Positions 36,266 through 45,328 are shown, numbered from the stretch's first letter. The stretch is 64,000 nt of DNA from Arthrobacter sp. Y-9 (GCF_029690065.1 NZ_CP121463.1:1922001-1986000), one strand, 5' to 3'. The notes: generated by a model from the sequence alone, not told the origin. Translations and numbers: made by a program.

Positions 36266-36853
36266 TCAGGCAGCCTCAGGGCGCGCGGGCCAGGGATTGA
36301 AGCCCGACCTGTCATCTGACCGCAGGAGACCGGCGTAGCTCAGGTCGTAGATGGTTCCGAGCCGGTCGGCCGCTTCACGGCGGAGGCCCTCCCACCGGAA
36401 TCCGAGCTTTCGGGCGACGCCCGCGGACGCCACGTTGTCGGCAACCGCTTCCCACCCCAGACGCCGCAGGTGCAGACCGTCGGGTGCGGGTGCGAAGGCG
36501 TAGTCGACCACCCGGGCCGCGGCTTCCGTCATCAAGCCCTGGCCACGCACCTCGGAATCAAGCCAATACCCGAGTTCGGCAGATCCCGCCTCGATCCGTG
36601 ACAGCGAGACCAGGCCCAGTAATTCGTTATGGTCCTTGGCGTAGATCCCCCACGCCAGTCCGGTTCCCGACGCCCATCCCGCAGGGATGATCTCCGTGAC
36701 GAACGCCTTGGCGTCTTCGAGCCGGTAGGGATGCGGCACCGTGGTGAAAGCGACGATCTCGGGGTCCTCGCAGATCGACAGAACCCGATCCACGTCCGCC
36801 ACCGACGGGCAACGGAGGATCAGGCGTTCTGTCGTCAGGGTCACGCCCTCCAT
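36266..36853 (-). CDS. GNAT-family acetyltransferase (RimJ/RimL-like)
   Basis: A 195-residue GNAT of the GNAT_acetyltr_3 type: LTTERLILR at the start, then GYWLDSEVRGQGLMTEAAARV (acetyl-CoA loop RGQG) and the late NVASAGVARKLGFRWEG. Relatives acetylate ribosomal protein N-termini or small molecules such as diamines; the substrate is unknown. TAGGCT lies six bases before the ATG, so the message is probably leaderless. Confidence 0.82.
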   Translation of the reverse strand: MEGVTLTTERLILRCPSVADVDRVLSICEDPEIVAFTTVPHPYRLEDAKAFVTEIIPAGWASGTGLAWGIYAKDHNELLGLVSLSRIEAGSAELGYWLDSEVRGQGLMTEAAARVVDYAFAPAPDGLHLRRLGWEAVADNVASAGVARKLGFRWEGLRREAADRLGTIYDLSYAGLLRSDDRSGFNPWPARPEAA

Positions 36854-36902
36854 GGGGCAAGCCTAGCGGCGCCCGGCGGCGCGCTCCGGCCTGGACGGAA
36901 AC

Positions 36903-38504
36903 TCAGGCGAGCGTGATCAGGTCCAGGTAGTCCGCGTTCCAGAGGTCCTCGACACCGTCCGGGAGCAGCACGACGCGCTCCGGGTTGAGAGCCTCGACCG
37001 CGCCCTCATCGTGCGAGACCAGCACGACGGCGCCCTGGTAGTTGGCGAGGGCGCCGAGGATCTCGGCGCGGCTGGCCGGGTCCAGGTTGTTGGTGGGCTC
37101 ATCGAGCAGCAGCACGTTGGCGCTGGACGCCACGATGGTCGCCAGGGCCAGACGCGTCTTCTCGCCACCGGAGAGAACACCGGCCGGCTTGTCGACGTCG
37201 TCACCCACGAACAGGAACGAGCCGAGGATGCTGCGCACCTCGGTGTCGGTCATGTGCTGGGGAGCCGCGGAGCGCATGTTCTCGAGGACCGTCCGGTCGT
37301 GGTCGAGCGTCTCGTGCTCCTGGGCGTAGTAGCCGATCTTGAGCCCGTGGCCGGCGATGACCTCGCCCGTGTCCGGCGCGTCGACGCCCGCGAGCATGCG
37401 CAGCAGCGTCGTCTTGCCGGCGCCGTTGAGGCCGAGCACCACGACGCGGGAGCCGCGGTCGATGGCCAGGTCCACGTCCGTGAAGATCTCGAGCGAGCCG
37501 TAGGACTTGCTCAGACCCTCCGCGGTCAGCGGGGTCTTGCCGCAGGGCGCGGGCTCCGGGAAGCGCAGCGCGGCCACGCGGTCCGCGGCGCGCACGTCCT
37601 CCAGGCCGCCCAGCATCCGCTCGGCGCGCTTGATCATGTTCTGCGCGGCCGTGGCCTTGGAGGCCTTGGCGCGCATCTTGTTGGCCTGATCGAGCAGGAC
37701 GGAGGCCTTCTTCTCGGCATTCGCACGCTCACGACGGCGGGCACGCTCGTCCGTCTCGCGCTGCTGGAGGTAACGCTTCCAGCCCATGTTGTAGTAGTCG
37801 ATCGTCGAGCGGTTCGCATCGAGGTGGTAGACCTTGTTGACGGTCGCCTCGAGGAGCTCCACATCGTGGCTGATCACGATCAGGCCGCCCTGATGGCTCT
37901 TGAGGAAGTCCCGCAGCCAGGCGATCGAGTCGGCGTCGAGGTGGTTGGTGGGCTCATCCAGCAGCATGGTGTCCGCCCCGGAGAACAGGATGCGCGCCAG
38001 CTCCACGCGACGGCGCTGACCACCGGAGAGCGTCTTGAGCGGCTGGTTGAGGATGCGCTCGGGCAGGGCCAGGTTCGCGGAGATCGTGGCGGCCTCGGAC
38101 TCGGCGGCGTATCCACCGCCGGCCAGGAACTCGGCTTCCAGACGGTCGTAGCGGTTCATGGCCTTGCGGTGCACGGCCTCGTCCTCGCTGGCCATCTCCT
38201 CCTGCGCCTTCTTGAGCTTGCGCGTGATGACATCCAGGCCACGGGCGGAGAGGATCCGGTCCCGGGCGAGCTGCTCCATGTCCGGCGTGCGGGGATCCTG
38301 CGGCAAGTAGCCGATCTCCCCGGCCCTCGTCACGGTGCCACCGGCCGGAACACCCTCGCCTGCGAGGACGCGGGTCAGGGTGGTCTTGCCGGCGCCATTG
38401 CGGCCGACCAGACCGATCTTGTCACCCTTGTCGATGCGGAATGTCACCTGGTCCATGAGCAGGCGCGCGCCAGCGCGCAATTCGAGGTCTTGGACGCTGA
38501 TCAC
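36903..38504 (-). CDS. ABC-F family ATPase
   Basis: A 533-residue protein with two ABC domains and no membrane segment. Walker A motifs are GRNGAGKTT and GLNGAGKTT, signatures LSGGQRRR and LSGGEKTR, and Walker B LLDEPTNHLD and LLDEPTNNLD. The Lys/Arg-rich linker between them is the P-site tRNA-interaction motif of ABC-F translation factors. It acts on ribosomes, as a general factor (EttA-like) or in antibiotic protection; which cannot be told. The GTG at 38504 has GGAAGG upstream. A TAGAAT box at 38599-38594 would give a leader of about 83 bases. Confidence 0.87.
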   Translation of the reverse strand: MISVQDLELRAGARLLMDQVTFRIDKGDKIGLVGRNGAGKTTLTRVLAGEGVPAGGTVTRAGEIGYLPQDPRTPDMEQLARDRILSARGLDVITRKLKKAQEEMASEDEAVHRKAMNRYDRLEAEFLAGGGYAAESEAATISANLALPERILNQPLKTLSGGQRRRVELARILFSGADTMLLDEPTNHLDADSIAWLRDFLKSHQGGLIVISHDVELLEATVNKVYHLDANRSTIDYYNMGWKRYLQQRETDERARRRERANAEKKASVLLDQANKMRAKASKATAAQNMIKRAERMLGGLEDVRAADRVAALRFPEPAPCGKTPLTAEGLSKSYGSLEIFTDVDLAIDRGSRVVVLGLNGAGKTTLLRMLAGVDAPDTGEVIAGHGLKIGYYAQEHETLDHDRTVLENMRSAAPQHMTDTEVRSILGSFLFVGDDVDKPAGVLSGGEKTRLALATIVASSANVLLLDEPTNNLDPASRAEILGALANYQGAVVLVSHDEGAVEALNPERVVLLPDGVEDLWNADYLDLITLA

Positions 38505-38701
38505 GAGAGTGCCTTCCGAAGGGTGCGTGGGAGTGGCCGATTCGGTGTCCACGGCGGACACGACACACCAGAAGTGCGGGAGGGGCCTCATCGATTCTAC
38601 CGGCTCCCGTCTGGCGCCTTCACGCCATCGCCATGCACCCGGTCGGCGGGCCTTGTGGAACCCCACCACGCACCCACGCTTCCCTTGGAGGAAGCCCACA
38701 A

Positions 38702-38714
38702 AAACGGCCCGTTT
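38702..38714. promoter_or_regulatory. Dyad upstream of bioY
   Basis: AAACGG-C-CCGTTT, perfect 6-bp arms, ten bases upstream of the probable bioY -10 box TAAGGT (38724-38729). It overlaps the spacer and -35 region and could be a biotin-repressor site, but it does not match the BioQ consensus I know. Confidence 0.4.
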
Positions 38715-38736
38715 CCGCGGTCCTAAGGTGGACCGC

Positions 38737-39414
38737 ATGGCACAGCTGAAAGAGGAAACCGTGACCGAGCAGACGCCCCTCCCCGCAGGAGGCACCCGAT
38801 CCACCGAGCGCTGGGGAGCGCGCGATCTGGCCCTCGTGGCCGTCTTCGCCGCCCTGGTCGCCGCGTCCGCGCTGGTTCCCGGCATCAGCATCGGGGGCGT
38901 CGGTGTGCCGATCACCATCCAGACTCTGGCGGTGGTGCTCACGGGCCTGGTCCTCGGAGGGCCGCGGGCGATCGCCGCCGTCGGTCTCTACGTGGTGCTG
39001 GGTCTGGCAGGACTGCCGATCTTCTCCCAGGGGCGCGCGGGACTCGGCGTCCTGGCCGGCCCCTCGGCCGGTTACATCATCGCGTTCCCGCTCGTCGCGG
39101 GTCTGGCCGGCTTCCTGGCCACCCGCGTGCTGCGCAAGCGTCTCAAGCCCCGGACCCTGTGGTTCTTCCTGGCCGCCTTCGGGAGCAGCCTGCTCCTGAC
39201 GCACACCCTCGGCCCGCTGGGCATCATGATCAACGGGCGCACGTCCCTGTCCGCCGCGTTCCTGGCGGATCTGGCCTTCTACCCGGGCGACATCCTGAAG
39301 AACCTGGTGGCGGCACCTCTGGCGGTCGCCCTGCACCGGGCGTTCCCCGACATCCTGCTGCGCCGCGCCCTCGCCCAGGGCGCCCCTGCCCCGGCGTCCG
39401 CCGAGCAGCGCTGA
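38737..39414 (+). CDS. bioY: Biotin transporter S component
   Basis: A 225-residue BioY: six hydrophobic segments, GVPITIQTLAVVLTGLVLG near the first and FYPGDILKNLVAAPLA near the last. It is the substrate-binding subunit of the energy-coupling factor biotin importer with BioM and BioN downstream. Two starts compete: ATG 38737, seven bases after TAAGGT (leaderless), and GTG 38761, with AGAGGAAA upstream. I keep the ATG; the difference is eight residues in a non-conserved tail. Confidence 0.93.
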   Translation: MAQLKEETVTEQTPLPAGGTRSTERWGARDLALVAVFAALVAASALVPGISIGGVGVPITIQTLAVVLTGLVLGGPRAIAAVGLYVVLGLAGLPIFSQGRAGLGVLAGPSAGYIIAFPLVAGLAGFLATRVLRKRLKPRTLWFFLAAFGSSLLLTHTLGPLGIMINGRTSLSAAFLADLAFYPGDILKNLVAAPLAVALHRAFPDILLRRALAQGAPAPASAEQR

Positions 39415-39431
39415 GCGGAGACCGCGGTTCC

Positions 39432-40139
39432 ATGAGCGCCATCGAACTGCGCGACGTCGTCGTCCGGATCGCCGCCGACGACGAGCGCCCGGCCCGCGCC
39501 ATCCTCGACGTGCCGCATCTGGACCTCGAGGAGCGCCGCATCGGCGTGCTCGGCGCCAACGGCTCGGGCAAGTCCACGCTGCTCCGCCTCCTGAACGGCC
39601 TGCAGGAGCCGAGTTCCGGGACGGTGACCGTCCATGGCCGGGACACCCGGCGGGAAGGCCGCGCGGTCCGCGCCGAGGTGGGCTTCGTGTTCACGGACCC
39701 CCTCAGCCAATTGGTGATGCCCACCGGCCGCGAAGATCTGGAGCTCTCCTTGCGCCGCACGGTGCCCCGCAAGGACCGCCGCGCGCGGGCCGAGGAGATC
39801 CTCAGCCGCTTCGGCCTGCTCCCTCTCGCGGATCAGAGTGTCTACGAACTCTCCGGCGGTGAACGCCAGCTCATGGCACTGGCGAGCGTCCTCGCGGTGG
39901 AGCCCCGAGTCCTGGTCCTCGACGAGCCGTCCACCCTCCTGGACCTCCGCAACCGCGAACTCCTGCGCCGGACGCTGACCGGACTGCCGCAGCAGATCGT
40001 GCTCGCCACCCACGATCTGGAACTCGTCCTGGACATGGAGCGGGTGCTGGTGGTCGAGAACGCGCAGGTGGTGTTCGACGGCGGCGCCGCGGACGCCGTC
40101 GCGCACTACCGCCGCCTCTGCCTGGCCGAGCGCTCATGA
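39432..40139 (+). CDS. bioM: Biotin transporter ATPase
   Basis: A 235-residue ECF ATPase: Walker A GANGSGKST, Q-loop PLSQLVMP, signature LSGGERQL, Walker B VLVLDEPST. It powers biotin uptake with BioY and BioN. It starts 17 bp after bioY and ends in an ATGA overlap with bioN, so BioM and BioN are coupled. The 91-codon upstream open frame is a shadow of bioY. Confidence 0.92.
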   Translation: MSAIELRDVVVRIAADDERPARAILDVPHLDLEERRIGVLGANGSGKSTLLRLLNGLQEPSSGTVTVHGRDTRREGRAVRAEVGFVFTDPLSQLVMPTGREDLELSLRRTVPRKDRRARAEEILSRFGLLPLADQSVYELSGGERQLMALASVLAVEPRVLVLDEPSTLLDLRNRELLRRTLTGLPQQIVLATHDLELVLDMERVLVVENAQVVFDGGAADAVAHYRRLCLAERS

Positions 40140-40774
40140 GCACCGCGCGCTATCCCCTGGGCGATTACGTGCCCGGGGACTCGTGGCTGCACCGCTCGCC
40201 TCTCGGGCTGAAGTTCCTCGGTGTGGTGCTCCTGGGGCTGGGCACGTTCTGGCTCAAGTCCTGGGTGGCTTCGCTCGCCGTCCTGGCCGTCATGATCCTG
40301 CTCTTCGCGTCGGCCCGGCTCGGTGGCCGGCGGCTGGTCCGTCTGCTGGCCGGGCCGGCTCCGCTGCTGCTCGCCGTCCTGGCGTTCCAGTGGTGGCAGC
40401 TGGGGCCCGCGCAGGCCGTGAGCATCGTCGCGAATGTCTACGCCTGCATCGTGGCGGCCTCCCTCCTCACCCTGACAACGCCCGTTCCCGCTCTGCTGGA
40501 CGGCGTGGTGTCCGCGGCTCGGCCCCTGAAGCGCTGGGGCGTCGATCCGGAACGGCTGGCACTGGTCATCGCGATCACGCTGCGCAGCATCCCTTACCTC
40601 ATCGGCACGTTCTCCACGGTGCGCGACGCGGCGCGCGCCCGGGGTCTGGAACGGAATCCACGCGCTCGCGCCATGCCCGTGCTCATCGCCTCCGTGGCGT
40701 ACGCCCAGAGGACGGGTGACGCCCTCGCGGCCCGCGGACTGGCCGATGCGGCCCTGGACTCCCCCGATTCCTGA
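40136..40774 (+). CDS. bioN: Biotin transporter transmembrane component
   Basis: A 212-residue EcfT-type protein with about four or five membrane segments and the two Ala-Arg-Gly coupling helices typical of T components (DAARARGLE and DALAARGLA), which contact the ATPases. It completes the bioY-bioM-bioN importer. The start overlaps the bioM stop. Confidence 0.92.
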   Translation: MSTARYPLGDYVPGDSWLHRSPLGLKFLGVVLLGLGTFWLKSWVASLAVLAVMILLFASARLGGRRLVRLLAGPAPLLLAVLAFQWWQLGPAQAVSIVANVYACIVAASLLTLTTPVPALLDGVVSAARPLKRWGVDPERLALVIAITLRSIPYLIGTFSTVRDAARARGLERNPRARAMPVLIASVAYAQRTGDALAARGLADAALDSPDS

Positions 40775-40827
40775 ACGCTCCGGCTTCCTCAACGCTCCGG
40801 CTGCCTGGACGCCCTCATTCCTGAACG
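40774..40827 (+). repeat. Short duplications just 3' of bioN
   Basis: AACGCTCCGGCT occurs twice with a 17-bp period (40774-40785 and 40791-40802), and ATTCCTGAACG recurs at about 40767 and 40817. They look like local slippage copies of the bioN 3' end. Confidence 0.5.
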
Positions 40828-40874
40828 TCAGCCATGAATTCCATCGTCTGACGAATGATTTTCAACTGATTCCG

Positions 40875-40909
40875 TTGCTTAATCGGCAAATTTGCCACAG
40901 AATCGGACT
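40875..40909 (+). promoter_or_regulatory. lrp promoter with central palindrome
   Basis: -35 TTGCTT (40875-40880), 17-bp gap and -10 CAGAAT (40898-40903), with the ATG six bases later. The perfect 12-bp dyad GGCAAATTTGCC (40885-40896) fills the spacer. It is a likely autoregulatory site for the Lrp protein. Confidence 0.6.
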
Positions 40910-41377
40910 ATGAGCCGTGGAAAGAACGCCCTTCAGCTCGATGACACGTCGAAGCGACTGGTGGAACTCCTGCAGGAAGACGGACGCCGGTCCTATGCGG
41001 ATCTCGGCAAGGCCGTCGGCCTGAGCGAGGCCGCCGCGCGGCAGCGGGTGCAGAAGCTCATGGACGCCGGGGTCATGCAGATCGTGGCCGTCACCGACCC
41101 CATGAGTCTGGGATTCCACCGGGTGACCATGATCGGGGTGAAGACCACGGGTGACACACGCCGCGTGGCCGACACGCTGGCTCAGCTCCCGGCGGTCTCC
41201 TATCTGGTGCTCAGCGCCGGGTCGTTCGACATCCTCGCCGAACTGGTGTGCGAGGACGACTCAGACCTGATCGACCTGCTGAACAGCGAGATCAGGACCA
41301 TCGACGGCGTGGCATCCACGGAGACGTTCGTCTATCTCGAACTCCGGAAACAGAAATACGGTTGGGGAACACGATGA
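40910..41377 (+). CDS. Lrp/AsnC-family transcriptional regulator
   Basis: A 155-residue regulator with an N-terminal helix-turn-helix (LDDTSKRLVELLQEDGRRSYADLGKAVGLSEAAARQRV, given by position 14-50) and a C-terminal RAM ligand domain. The ATG at 40910 is favoured over the TTG at 40892 because it is six bases from the -10 box. It shares an ATGA overlap with the aminotransferase gene, whose substrate or product is its likely effector. Confidence 0.87.
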   Translation: MSRGKNALQLDDTSKRLVELLQEDGRRSYADLGKAVGLSEAAARQRVQKLMDAGVMQIVAVTDPMSLGFHRVTMIGVKTTGDTRRVADTLAQLPAVSYLVLSAGSFDILAELVCEDDSDLIDLLNSEIRTIDGVASTETFVYLELRKQKYGWGTR

Positions 41378-42774
41378 GAACACCATTCAGCCCTGAGGGA
41401 CCGCACAACACCGCAGCATTGCAGGAGAAGGCGGCCAAGCACCTCTGGCCCCACTTCACCTCCCGCAAGGTGCTCAATGACGGCATCCCGATCGTCACGC
41501 GCGGCGAAGGGCACCACATCTACGACGCCGACGGGCGGAAGTACATCGACGGCCTCTCGGGCCTGTTCGTAGTCAACGCCGGTCACGGACGTCAGCGGAT
41601 CGTCGACGCCGCCGCGCGGCAGATGAAGCAGCTGGACTTCATGCCGATCTGGTCCTACGGCCACCCGGCGGCCATCGAGCTCTCCGAACGGCTCGCCTCC
41701 TACGCACCCGGCGAGATGAACAAGGTCTTCTTCACCACCGGCGGCGGCGAAGCCGTGGAGTCCGCGTTCAAGCTGGCCAAGCACTACTGGAAGCTGCGCG
41801 GCAAGCCGATGAAGCACAAGGTGATCTCCCGAGCGGTCGCCTACCACGGCACACCGCAAGGCGCCCTCGCAATCACCGGCATCCCGGACATGAAGAAGTT
41901 CTACGAACCGCTCACGCCCGGCGGCCACCGTGTGCCGAACACCAACTTCTACCGCGCCGGCGAGATGGGCGCCCCGAGCGACGACCTCGAGGCGTTCGGC
42001 CAGTGGGCCGCGAACCGGATCGAGGAGGCCATCCTCTTCGAGGGCCCGGACACCGTGGCCGCCGTGTTCCTCGAGCCGGTCCAGAACTCCGGCGGCTGCT
42101 TCCCGCCGCCGCCCGGCTACTTCCAGCGCGTCCGCGAGATCTGCGATCAGTACGACGTGCTCCTGGTCAGCGATGAGGTCATCTGCGCCTACGGCCGGGT
42201 GGGCGACTTCTTCGCTTCCAAGGCCCTCGGCTACGAGCCGGACATCATCACGTCCGCCAAGGGCATCACCTCGGGGTACGTCCCGCTGGGCGCCATGATC
42301 GTGGCGGACAAGGTGTCCGAGCCGTTCAACTCCGTGGAGAACACCTTCTATCACGGCTTCACCTTCGCCGGTCACCCCGCTGCCGCCGCGGCCGCGCTGG
42401 AGAACCTCGACATCTTCGAGGAGGAGGATCTCAACGGCCGGGTCCGGGAGAACTCCCCGCTCTTCCGCGCGGAACTCGAAAAGCTCCTGGACCTCGACAT
42501 CGTGGGCGACGTCCGCGGCGAGGGCTACTTCTTCGGCATCGAACTGGTCAAGGACAAGGCCACCCGTGAGACGTTCAACGCGGAGGAGTCGGACCGGCTG
42601 CTGCGGGACTACCTCTCCCCCGCCCTCTGGGAGGCCGGACTGTACTGCCGCGCCGACGACCGCGGCGACCCCGTCATCCAGCTCGCGCCGCCGCTGACCA
42701 TCGGCCCGGCCGAGTTCCGTGAGATCGAGGGCATCCTGCGCTCCGTGCTCCAGGACGCCTCCGCCAAGATCTGA
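41374..42774 (+). CDS. Class III PLP aminotransferase (omega-transaminase type)
   Basis: A 466-residue fold-type I aminotransferase. The PLP lysine is K296 in SAKGITSGYVPLGA, after LLVSDEVICAYGR, which holds the Asp that contacts the PLP pyridine nitrogen. The MPIWSYGHPAAIEL and FYHGFTFAGHPAAAAAALE blocks fit putrescine/beta-alanine/GABA-pyruvate transaminases; the amine donor is not resolved. It is translationally coupled to the Lrp regulator and ends before a strong terminator. Confidence 0.85.
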   Translation: MRTPFSPEGPHNTAALQEKAAKHLWPHFTSRKVLNDGIPIVTRGEGHHIYDADGRKYIDGLSGLFVVNAGHGRQRIVDAAARQMKQLDFMPIWSYGHPAAIELSERLASYAPGEMNKVFFTTGGGEAVESAFKLAKHYWKLRGKPMKHKVISRAVAYHGTPQGALAITGIPDMKKFYEPLTPGGHRVPNTNFYRAGEMGAPSDDLEAFGQWAANRIEEAILFEGPDTVAAVFLEPVQNSGGCFPPPPGYFQRVREICDQYDVLLVSDEVICAYGRVGDFFASKALGYEPDIITSAKGITSGYVPLGAMIVADKVSEPFNSVENTFYHGFTFAGHPAAAAAALENLDIFEEEDLNGRVRENSPLFRAELEKLLDLDIVGDVRGEGYFFGIELVKDKATRETFNAEESDRLLRDYLSPALWEAGLYCRADDRGDPVIQLAPPLTIGPAEFREIEGILRSVLQDASAKI

Positions 42775-42806
42775 CACGTCACGGGATTCGGTTCCGGGAA
42801 CGCCAT

Positions 42807-42848
42807 CGGGCCGTGGGCGCCGGCTGAAGAGCCGTCGCCCACGGCCCG
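42807..42848. terminator. Bidirectional hairpin terminator
   Basis: Stem CGGGCCGTGGGCG / CGCCCACGGCCCG (42807-42819 and 42836-42848), between the aminotransferase gene and the convergent acyl-adenylate ligase gene. Confidence 0.8.
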
Positions 42849-42869
42849 AGGCGTGTCAGAAACCTCGCC

Positions 42870-44369
42870 TCAGACGGGAAGGCGGGGCACCCGGGGGTCG
42901 CCGTCGAGGATCCAGTCGCGCAGCAAGGCGCGGCTGACCTTCCCGCGGGCGGTCAGCGGCACTTCCCGCAGTTCGTGGAACGCCTCGGGCAGCATGCGCG
43001 GATCCACGAGGTCGGCCAGCCCCATCCGGAGCTGGCCCTCACCGAGACCGCGGTGGCCCGTCCTCACCGCGGCGATGAGACGCTCACCGCGGAGCGGATC
43101 GTCGACGCCGGTGACCAGGGCGAATTCGACGCCGGGCAGAGTGCCGAGGGCCTTCTCGATCTCCTGGGGGTGGATCACGAGTCCCCCGGACTCGATCATG
43201 TCCGAAGCCCTCCCCAGGAAGTGGAGCTCACCGTCGCGGAGGAAACCCTGATCGTGGACGGTCGCCCAGTCGCCGATGCGGACGAAATCCTTCTGATCGC
43301 CCCACAGGTAGCCGTCCCCCACCATGCCGCTGCGCACCGCGATCGACCCGGTCTGACCGTCAGGCAAGGGATCGCCATCAGGGTCGAGGATCGCCACCGA
43401 GACGCCCGGGAACGGACGGCCCACGCTCGTGGAGGCCAGGAGATGTCCCGTCAGCGGGTCCTTCGGAGACAGGCGGGAACCGCTGACGAAGCTCAGCTCC
43501 TGGGCGCCGTAGTATTCGTGGATCCGCGCCGCCGAGGCCCAGCGACGGGCCGCTTCGAGAGTCCGCGGGTCCAGTTTGGCGCCGGCCACCACGATGCTGC
43601 GCAGCGAGGTGGCGTCGGAGCCGGCCAGGATGCCTCGCTCGGCCAGCTCCCGCAGCATCGACGGCACGAGCACGAGCCGTGTCACGCCGTCGTGCTCCAC
43701 GGCATCATGCACGGCGTCCACGTCGAAGGACTGCAGGGTCCGGAACTCCGCCCCGGCGTGGAGGCATTCGGACAGCGCATACAGCCCGAGGCCCGAGGAC
43801 AGCGGCCCCGGAGCCAGGGTGATCTCGTCCCGGGTGAGCCCGAAGAACTCCGTGGAGGAGACGAATGACGCCTGCCAGGACGCCCTGGTCCTGACGATCG
43901 CCTTCGGCAGGCTCGCCGTGCCCGACGTCAGGGCGAGCAGGAAGGGAGTGTCCGCCGGACCGTCCGCCAGTTCACCTCCCCGCAGAGCCGCATGATGCAC
44001 GACGACGGTCTCCCGGCTCGACGTGCCAGGAACCGCGGCGCGGCCCCGGTCGGCGTGGGTGGCGAGGGCATCCGGCGCACCCCAGTGGGCGGCCACTTCC
44101 TCACGGATCCGGGCCGAGAGGTCGTCCGGAAGCGCGGCGTCGAGCACCACGCACCGTCGGGTGCCGCTCACCCCCGCGACCCAGCGGAGGATGAACTCGA
44201 GGGAGTTGGGTTCCTGGAGAAGGGTGTAGCCGCCGTCGGGAACACCGGTCAGAAGGGCGGCTGCACCAGAGCGCAGTTCCTCCCAGGTCAGGGCGTCGTG
44301 GCCGATGCGCACGGCCTGCCGGCGCGGGGATTCCTGTGCCCAGGCATCGAGGCGGGAGAGGAAGGGCAC
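42870..44369 (-). CDS. AMP-dependent acyl-CoA synthetase/ligase
   Basis: A 499-residue adenylate-forming enzyme. The phosphate loop is LALTSGTASLPKAIVRTR, then YYGAQE (A5), GDWAT (A7) and the C-terminal PLTARGKVSR lysine (A10). It activates a carboxylate as acyl-AMP and probably makes the acyl-CoA; the acid is unknown. The GTG at 44369 follows TAAAAT (44381-44376) and six bases, which fits a leaderless start. It is divergent from the zinc metallopeptidase gene, whose start is 49 bp away. Confidence 0.85.
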   Translation of the reverse strand: MPFLSRLDAWAQESPRRQAVRIGHDALTWEELRSGAAALLTGVPDGGYTLLQEPNSLEFILRWVAGVSGTRRCVVLDAALPDDLSARIREEVAAHWGAPDALATHADRGRAAVPGTSSRETVVVHHAALRGGELADGPADTPFLLALTSGTASLPKAIVRTRASWQASFVSSTEFFGLTRDEITLAPGPLSSGLGLYALSECLHAGAEFRTLQSFDVDAVHDAVEHDGVTRLVLVPSMLRELAERGILAGSDATSLRSIVVAGAKLDPRTLEAARRWASAARIHEYYGAQELSFVSGSRLSPKDPLTGHLLASTSVGRPFPGVSVAILDPDGDPLPDGQTGSIAVRSGMVGDGYLWGDQKDFVRIGDWATVHDQGFLRDGELHFLGRASDMIESGGLVIHPQEIEKALGTLPGVEFALVTGVDDPLRGERLIAAVRTGHRGLGEGQLRMGLADLVDPRMLPEAFHELREVPLTARGKVSRALLRDWILDGDPRVPRLPV

Positions 44370-44418
44370 GGAAGGATTTTACCGGTCTGCGGCTCCGCCC
44401 GCGCGCTACTCTGGGGGC

Positions 44419-45315
44419 ATGAGTTTCAACGAAGGCAGTCAGCTCGATTCCTCCCAGGTGGAGGACCGCCGAGGCATGAGCACCGGGGTCAAGGTGGGCG
44501 GCGGCATCGGTGGCGGTCTGCTGATCCTGGTCCTGACCCTGTTGGGGGTCAACACCTCGCTCCTCGATGACCTCACGGGTGGCGCCCAGCAGCCGCCCGC
44601 CCAGACCCAGTCCGCAGGCCAGAGCGGCGTCTCGCAGTGCCGCACCGGCGCGCAGGCGAACCAGCAGCTGGCCTGTCGGATCACCGGCACGGTGAACAGC
44701 CTCAACGACTTCTGGCCCGACTACCTGCGGCAGTACGGGAAGCAGTACCCGCGTCCCAAGACGGTCCTCTTCACGCAGCGCACTCAGAGCGGCTGCGGCC
44801 CCGCGACCACCGAGGTGGGACCGTTCTACTGCCCTGCCGACCGGACCGCGTACTTCGACCCCGGGTTCTTCCAGGAACTCGTGACCCAGTTCGGATCGTC
44901 CGGCGGTCCCCTGGCGCAGGAGTACGTGGTGGCCCACGAGTTCGGGCACCACGTCCAGAACATCCTGGGGACCATCGACTACGCCCAGCGCGATCCCCAG
45001 GGCCCGCAGTCCGGCGGCGTCCGGGTGGAGCTGCAGGCCGATTGCTTCGCCGGCATCTGGGCACACTACGCCAGCAGCCAGCCCACGGCCTCCGGCGGGC
45101 AGCCCTTCCTCAAGCCGCTCACGCAGACCGACATCCGGGACGCTCTCTCCGCCGCGTCCTCCGTGGGCGATGACCGGATCCAGAAAGCCGCCACGGGCCG
45201 GGTGAGCCCCGAATCCTGGACGCACGGTTCGAGTGCTCAGCGCCAGAAGTGGTTCCTCGCGGGGTACCAGTCCGGCGATCTGAACAAGTGCGACACCTTC
45301 TCCGGGCGGGTCTGA
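44419..45315 (+). CDS. Neutral zinc metallopeptidase (YpfJ family)
   Basis: A 298-residue membrane-anchored protein. A cytoplasmic tail with MSFNEGSQLD precedes one membrane segment (LLILVLTLLGV, about 34-44), then an external domain with HEFGHH (zinc ligands H173 and H177 around E174) and VELQADCFAGIWAH. The fold is that of the YpfJ/neutral zinc metallopeptidase family; the substrate is unknown. TACTCT (44407-44412) ends six bases before the ATG, so the mRNA may be leaderless, although the intervening GGGGG could also act in ribosome binding. Confidence 0.88.
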   Translation: MSFNEGSQLDSSQVEDRRGMSTGVKVGGGIGGGLLILVLTLLGVNTSLLDDLTGGAQQPPAQTQSAGQSGVSQCRTGAQANQQLACRITGTVNSLNDFWPDYLRQYGKQYPRPKTVLFTQRTQSGCGPATTEVGPFYCPADRTAYFDPGFFQELVTQFGSSGGPLAQEYVVAHEFGHHVQNILGTIDYAQRDPQGPQSGGVRVELQADCFAGIWAHYASSQPTASGGQPFLKPLTQTDIRDALSAASSVGDDRIQKAATGRVSPESWTHGSSAQRQKWFLAGYQSGDLNKCDTFSGRV

Positions 45316-45328
45316 CGGAACGTGGGCG

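Noticed and set aside
38505-38591. A regulatory leader peptide ahead of the ABC-F gene, as in antibiotic-induced attenuation
   Set aside because: The ATG at 38591 is in frame with the ABC-F gene without a stop, and it lies upstream of the start site implied by TAGAAT; no attenuator hairpin is evident.
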